Origin: JAYWAM01 sp043782425
Lineage (GTDB): Bacteria; Pseudomonadota; Gammaproteobacteria; Burkholderiales; Usitatibacteraceae
DNA length: 10,160 nt
Reading direction: 5' to 3'
Assembly (NCBI GenBank): GCA_043782425.1
Contig: JAYWAM010000290.1
Location: 1 to 10,160, forward strand
In this document: positions 7,380-10,160 of the stretch, piece after piece
Layout: every line of letters begins with the position of its first letter
Position numbering within the stretch: the stretch's first letter is position 1
Made by a program: the position numbers and the translations under genes
Notes under the pieces: model-generated
Database searches by the model: none
The model's input: only the letters and a program-made list of their open reading frames with translations
What the model was told of the DNA's origin: nothing

Positions 7380-7706
7380 CTAACGCACATCACCGTTGAT
7401 CACCCCGTATTCGGCGGCCATCCTGACGTAGAACAAGGTCAAGCCTGCGTTTCTGATCAATTCCAGAAATTGCTCCGCTTCCTCATCGCTCAGCATGAAC
7501 ACCACCTCCACCGGCAGATCGCCCGCCAGCTCGAAAAAATGGTCTTCATGGAGTACGCCGTGGCGCCCGAAACCGGCGATTGCCTTGAACGCCGAGCCGC
7601 CGTGGATGCCCATCTTCTTCGCCTGTTCCAGCAGCCATTCGTAGACCAGGATATTGTGATGATTGCGGTTTTCATGCACATAGAACTTGAGATAAGTGCC
7701 TTTCAT
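7380..7706 (-). CDS. DUF190 family protein (PII-like fold)
   Basis: Cytosolic protein of 108 residues, full length for DUF190. Family features visible are the opening MKGTYLKFYVHEN, the helix ILVYEWLLEQAKKMGIHGGSAF, the stretch AGFGRHG, and the strand LPVEVVFMLSDEEAEQFLELI. The family has a ferredoxin-like fold related to PII signalling proteins and is often found next to crcB; its biochemical role is unknown. By analogy with PII-like proteins it may bind a small ligand and regulate a transporter next to it, which is inference. The start at ATG 7706 has a strong GAGGAGG ribosome binding site 7 nt upstream. It lies 24 nt after the intact stop of the HIT frame and 17 nt before the antiporter. 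The short frame produced by the HIT frameshift also ends here in an ATGA overlap. Confidence 0.93.
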   Translation of the reverse strand: MKGTYLKFYVHENRNHHNILVYEWLLEQAKKMGIHGGSAFKAIAGFGRHGVLHEDHFFELAGDLPVEVVFMLSDEEAEQFLELIRNAGLTLFYVRMAAEYGVINGDVR

Positions 7707-7730
7707 GATATTTCCTCCTCGGGTTCGATT

Positions 7731-8107
7731 TCAATAGGACTGCTTGGACGGAATAACTCCTCGTACGCCGCCACGGGGATCCGCCGTGTCGCCGAGATAA
7801 CGTGGGATGAAGTGCAGATGAACATGAAAAATCGTCTGGCCCGCAGCCTCGCCCACGTTGACTCCGACATTGTAGCCGACGGGAGTATGGTTGCTGTCGA
7901 GGTAATGCTTCGCCTCGTCAAGCAGCGCCAGCAACTCAATTTTTTCCGCCATGGTGGTGGGGAAAAGTCGGCGACATGGCGCTTGGGAATGATCAGAAGG
8001 TGGCCCGGGTTGACTGGGTACTTGTCCGGGCGAGCATAGGCCAGATCGTTCTCGAACAGGACGTTTTCAGGCTGGCAGAACGGACAGTTTTGCGCGCTTT
8101 TGTTCAT
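7731..8107 (-). pseudogene. HIT-family nucleotide-binding protein gene, frameshifted
   Basis: Histidine-triad proteins hydrolyse or transfer nucleotides from nucleoside phosphoramidate or dinucleoside polyphosphate substrates. The N-terminal part, from ATG 8107, has the zinc-type pair C8-P-F-C11 and the family run YPVNPGHLLIIPKRHVADF (30-48). The frame then changes at a TTTT run (7963-7966). The C-terminal part is in another frame to TGA 7731 and holds GYNVGVNVGEAAGQTIF followed by the triad HVHLHFIPRY. One extra T in this run would restore a continuous protein of about 125 residues with triad histidines near 95, 97 and 99. Without it the product reads through an unrelated tail to a stop at 7703. 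Start: TAATG overlap with crcB. The frameshift may be a sequencing or assembly error, a real inactivation, or recoding; no canonical slippery heptamer is seen. Confidence 0.88.
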
Positions 8108-8502
8108 TATGCAGCGCCCTTCGTTTTGAGCAGGCTGACCGTCATCATGCCCAGCACTGTCATGGCGATGGAACCGCCCAGGTGCGCCACGATGTGCGCC
8201 AGGGCCCACGGGTATTCGGCGCGGGAAAACAAGGTCACGGCTTCTGCGGAAAAAGTAGAAAACGTGGTGAGCCCGCCCATGAAGCCGGTGATGACGAACA
8301 GCCGCGCCTCCGGCGGCAGACCGGCATGTTCGGAAAAGAGCGCAACTGCGACGCCGACCAGGTAGCCGCCCAGCAAATTGGCGGCCAGAGTACCGAGAGG
8401 AAGCGTGGGAAAAAGCGGATTGAGCAGAATGCCCAGCCACCAGCGCAACCATGCGCCGAAAGCCGCGCCGCCGCCTACCGCGAGAAAACCATAGAAGCCC
8501 AT
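8107..8502 (-). CDS. crcB: Fluoride ion channel Fluc/CrcB
   Basis: Inner-membrane fluoride-selective channel of 131 residues that lets F- leave the cell; Fluc proteins form antiparallel dual-topology dimers, and a single gene suggests a homodimer. Four hydrophobic helices are visible. Conserved features are GAAFGAWLRWW (R20), GTLAANLLGGYLVG with N42 lining the pore, and GFMGGLTTFSTFSAE at 73-87. In the last, F81 and F84 form the Phe box and the G77/T80 region lies at the central Na+ site. All key residues are present, so it should be functional. The start is ATG 8502 with GGAGG about 5 nt upstream. It is the first gene after a fluoride riboswitch and terminator, so expression should rise when F- enters the cell. 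Its TAA overlaps the next ATG as TAATG. Confidence 0.97.
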   Translation of the reverse strand: MGFYGFLAVGGGAAFGAWLRWWLGILLNPLFPTLPLGTLAANLLGGYLVGVAVALFSEHAGLPPEARLFVITGFMGGLTTFSTFSAEAVTLFSRAEYPWALAHIVAHLGGSIAMTVLGMMTVSLLKTKGAA

Positions 8503-8541
8503 ACCACCTCCACCCAGATTGATTGTTCCGGCAGAGGGGCG

Positions 8542-8582
8542 AAAAAAATGCCTACCGCCCCGTTGCCGGGTTGCCGGTAGAC
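8542..8582 (-). terminator. Riboswitch-controlled intrinsic terminator
   Basis: On the minus strand GTCTACCG (8582-8575) pairs with CGGTAGGC (8557-8550), eight pairs with one G-U, enclosing an inner CCCG-GCAA-CGGG hairpin, and is followed after one A by seven T (8548-8542). The 5' arm includes the CTACC that ends the fluoride aptamer and part of its pseudoknot strand. The terminator and the folded aptamer are therefore mutually exclusive, as expected for an ON switch. Confidence 0.93.
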
Positions 8583-8643
8583 ATCATTAGCCTTGAAGGC
8601 GGTTCGAGGTTACATCAACTCCTCGGGAGGTATGCCATCTCCT
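8576..8643 (-). promoter_or_regulatory. Fluoride riboswitch aptamer (crcB motif)
   Basis: Minus-strand RNA elements occur in the crcB-motif order. P1 is GGAG/CUCC (8642-8639 with 8629-8626), closing a loop that starts AUGGCAU. Then come the conserved AACCGCC (8604-8598), a short hairpin GCC-UUCAA-GGC, and UAAUGAUGUCUACC ending at 8576. The loop GGCAU (8636-8632) can pair with AUGUC (8584-8580) to make the expected pseudoknot. An extra hairpin, CGAGG/CCUCG (8625-8605), sits between P1 and AACCGCC. The aptamer lies directly after a promoter and before a terminator and crcB, which agrees with its known function of turning on fluoride-resistance genes. Confidence 0.93.
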
Positions 8644-8650
8644 GTCCGTA

Positions 8651-8679
8651 AAGATAACAAGCTCCGCCGAGAATGTAAA
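8651..8679 (-). promoter_or_regulatory. Sigma70-type promoter of the fluoride operon
   Basis: On the minus strand TTTACA (8679-8674, five of six to TTGACA) is followed after exactly 17 nt by TATCTT (8656-8651, four of six to TATAAT). Transcription should start around 8646-8643, immediately before P1 of the riboswitch, which is where a riboswitch transcript is expected to begin. Sequence-based only. Confidence 0.75.
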
Positions 8680-8755
8680 GCTCAAGCTTCTTCCAATATG
8701 AAATGAGTCTGAAGTCGGGTCGTATTTCCAACGAGGCGTGACCGGCAGAGTATGC

Positions 8756-8860
8756 TTAGAATCGCTGGTAACTCTGAACTTCTTCTTGTGCATATAGCGG
8801 GATTGAGTGCAGCTTGCGCAATTGCTTGATTAAGTTCTTCCAGTCTCGGGTGTATTTCAT
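8756..8860 (-). CDS. Possible 34-residue ORF upstream of the fluoride promoter
   Basis: ATG 8860 to TAA 8756 encodes a basic peptide starting MKYTRDWKNLIKQLRKLH and ending VQSYQRF. It lies in the gap between the PepSY gene and the fluoride promoter. Only a weak GGAA precedes it at suitable distance. Lys/Arg-rich amphipathic character makes it look more protein-like than random sequence, and it could be a remnant of a gene, but no family is recognised. Apart from this ORF and the promoter/riboswitch, I see nothing in 8683-8897. Confidence 0.2.
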   Translation of the reverse strand: MKYTRDWKNLIKQLRKLHSIPLYAQEEVQSYQRF

Positions 8861-8897
8861 ATATTTCCGGACTACATACCCTCGTCCCGGTTGACTG

Positions 8898-9428
8898 TTA
8901 CCGTGGTTGCCCGGTGCTGGCTTCGATTTTTACCTTCTCCGTTTTGTCGGCCGCGCGTATGAAAATGTCGTATTGAATGGCACCGAGCTCGTGCTCGACT
9001 TGTACCTTGACAGCTTTACCGTTCATTTTCTTTTCGGCTGCACTTACCGCTTGCACCAACGGCGTCTTTGCGTTATTGAGATCTTTTAGGTTCATGCCTG
9101 TCACGAAGTTTATGAGCTTGCCCCGGATGTGCTCATCTTCTACTTTTACCACGGCACCCGACGATGCATCGATTTTGTACTCTTTTACGCCCCCATTTCC
9201 GAGTACTTTCACTTCCCAGAGCGGCCGATCTTTTTCAATATCGAACTCGGCCGAAATCGTCTTGCCTGGCTCTTGTTTTTCTGCGATTTGTGTCGCTTGC
9301 GTGAGCGTGACCGTCGCCTTATTTAGCGCTTCTGCTTCGCGTGGACCAGCTGCGTGGGCAGCCAAGGGCATACCGAGACTGAGGGCAGCAGCCAATGTGA
9401 TAATGCGGATGTGTGTGGTAGTTTGCAT
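8898..9428 (-). CDS. Secreted protein with two PepSY-like repeats
   Basis: Exported protein of 176 residues. The N-terminus is a typical Sec signal (MQTTTHIR, hydrophobic ITLAAALSLGMPLA, then AHA before AGPRE), with likely cleavage near residue 26. The mature part has two PepSY-type units. The first is about 38-97: an alpha helix (TLTQATQIAEKQ), then strands ISAEFDIEKDRPLWEVKVL and VKEYKIDASSGAVVKVEDE. The second is about 122-176: LVQAVSAAEKKMNGKAVKVQV, IQYDIFI and KVKIEASTGQ. PepSY domains are thought to act in the periplasm as inhibitors or modulators of peptidases or sensor proteins; the target here is unknown. Start ATG 9428 has AAAAGG about 7 nt upstream. It follows the LssY_C gene by 86 nt on the same strand and may be cotranscribed. 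No clear terminator follows. Confidence 0.88.
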   Translation of the reverse strand: MQTTTHIRIITLAAALSLGMPLAAHAAGPREAEALNKATVTLTQATQIAEKQEPGKTISAEFDIEKDRPLWEVKVLGNGGVKEYKIDASSGAVVKVEDEHIRGKLINFVTGMNLKDLNNAKTPLVQAVSAAEKKMNGKAVKVQVEHELGAIQYDIFIRAADKTEKVKIEASTGQPR

Positions 9429-9472
9429 GAGTTACCTTTTTTGGTGAGTGAGGGAAACCCCGGCTTACATCA

Positions 9473-9494
9473 TGCGCTATTTTTTTCTAGCGCA
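9473..9494. repeat. Perfect 7-bp inverted repeat with T/A loop
   Basis: TGCGCTA and TAGCGCA flank an 8-nt loop of mostly T (plus strand) between the LssY_C and PepSY genes. In either direction no U-run follows the second arm, so it is not a classical intrinsic terminator. It may be a weak terminator, an mRNA stabiliser or an operator-like palindrome for the PepSY gene. Confidence 0.4.
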
Positions 9495-9514
9495 GTCAAA
9501 ATCAATGTTCGTGA

Positions 9515-10160
9515 TTACCAAATTAGTAAAACGCTTGTGTTATCCCGCTCGCGTTTCTCGACCGGAATGTTGCGTTCCTGCAGGTCTTGCAGCAATTGCT
9601 CAATAGGTCTGCGAAAGTCAGGTTCAGTGATGAGCAGCACGCCAAAACTGGACAATGACCTGCGACGCTCAATAGTCAACGTGCCCCGCCATAGTGGCCG
9701 CGGCGACCCCCCTGCGGCTAACTGCACTGCATACGGCGATGGCCAAAAACGAATGACAGAACGTTCATTTCGATCGAGCACTTTGACAAACGTGATTTGT
9801 TGGGCCTGGCCATGATCGAATTTTGGCATCACTGGCAATTGTTCAATCGGCGTGTGAGGCAGCAGCCAGAGCAACATCACTTTTGACGCCCAAGGCTGCG
9901 GTGTTTGCCATTTAGCCGCAACAAGCGTCGTCGCCAGTTCTGTCGCAGTTCCTGCCCACTGAATTGAAAAAGGTTCTTCGAACTTGCCTTCCAACTCGGC
10001 GCGGGCCGGCGGCAGGCGACGCCACCCCACTCCCGTCCAATCAGTTAGTAGCGTAGAGCTTACGCGAGGCTGATAGGCATAGCGCTGCATATCTTGAGAG
10101 TGTCTCTCACCCAGATAGAAAATACTGACCAGCACAAGCGTTGCGAGCACAACCAGCGAA
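9515..10160 (-). CDS. LssY_C-domain membrane protein (partial, N-terminus outside window)
   Basis: The frame is open from the window edge to TAA 9515, so this is the C-terminal part, about 214 residues, of a longer protein. It starts in a hydrophobic segment (SLVVLATLVLVSIFYLG) followed by a soluble domain. That domain matches the LssY C-terminal domain as I recall it: DWTGVGWRRLPPARAELEG, then EPFSIQWAG, KWQTPQPW, LLWLLPHTPIEQLPVMPKFDHG, and a strand-rich end with VIRFWPSPYAVQL and PLWRGTL. LssY_C domains often follow DedA and/or PAP2 membrane domains, so the missing N-terminus may hold one of these. A GTG at 10150 exists but lies inside the membrane segment and is unlikely to be the start. 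Role unknown; a lipid-related membrane function is inferred from the usual partners. Confidence 0.8.
   Translation of the reverse strand, partial: SLVVLATLVLVSIFYLGERHSQDMQRYAYQPRVSSTLLTDWTGVGWRRLPPARAELEGKFEEPFSIQWAGTATELATTLVAAKWQTPQPWASKVMLLWLLPHTPIEQLPVMPKFDHGQAQQITFVKVLDRNERSVIRFWPSPYAVQLAAGGSPRPLWRGTLTIERRRSLSSFGVLLITEPDFRRPIEQLLQDLQERNIPVEKRERDNTSVLLIW

Noticed and set aside
6601..7383. Long plus-strand open frame (260 codons)
   Set aside because: It is antisense to the antiporter gene; its His/Gln/Arg-rich composition is typical of a GC-bias shadow.
8605..8625. This hairpin first considered as P1 of the riboswitch
   Set aside because: Its loop lacks the conserved AUGG order; the true P1 with AUGGCAU lies just upstream at 8626-8643.
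8587..8793. 68-codon minus-strand frame starting MHKKKFRV
   Set aside because: It runs through the promoter and the riboswitch aptamer, has no ribosome binding site and no recognisable family.
1..10160. tRNA, rRNA, CRISPR arrays or insertion sequences
   Set aside because: None could be recognised by reading both strands.

Overview
All genes supported in this window lie on the minus strand, so transcription runs from about 10160 towards 1. Gene content suggests a mid-GC proteobacterium, most likely a betaproteobacterium: a class I fructose-bisphosphatase, a short-form IlvD, a CrcB/DUF190/HIT cluster and an LssY_C protein. This placement rests on family resemblance recalled from memory, not on a search.

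Layout in transcription order. (1) 10160-8898: the C-terminal part of an LssY_C-type membrane protein that runs in from outside the window, then a secreted protein with two PepSY-like repeats. (2) 8897-8503: a non-coding stretch with a sigma70-type promoter (TTTACA, 17 bp, TATCTT), a crcB-motif fluoride riboswitch aptamer and an intrinsic terminator whose 5' arm contains the 3' end of the aptamer. (3) 8502-4860: a tightly packed operon under that switch: crcB (fluoride channel), a HIT-family gene carrying a frameshift, a DUF190 gene, a CPA2-type cation/proton antiporter, a UspA-type stress protein, and a RecA-fold ATPase that closely resembles the RepA helicase of IncQ plasmids. Genes are spaced by 24 nt or less or overlap (TAATG, ATGA). 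(4) 4797-3124: ilvD, started at TTG, which may be read as the tail of the same transcript. (5) 2902-1021: a PAP2 phosphatase overlapping an MFS transporter gene, then a possible 58-residue ORF coupled by ATGA. (6) 815-1: fbp, cut by the window edge.

The main story is fluoride defence. The riboswitch should let transcription continue only when fluoride is bound. FluC then exports fluoride, while the antiporter and UspA protein would handle proton/ion balance and stress caused by HF entry. The odd member is the plasmid-helicase-like ATPase at the operon's end: its start codon overlaps the uspA stop codon and no other replication gene is visible. Metabolic genes (ilvD, fbp) flank the region, so it looks chromosomal.
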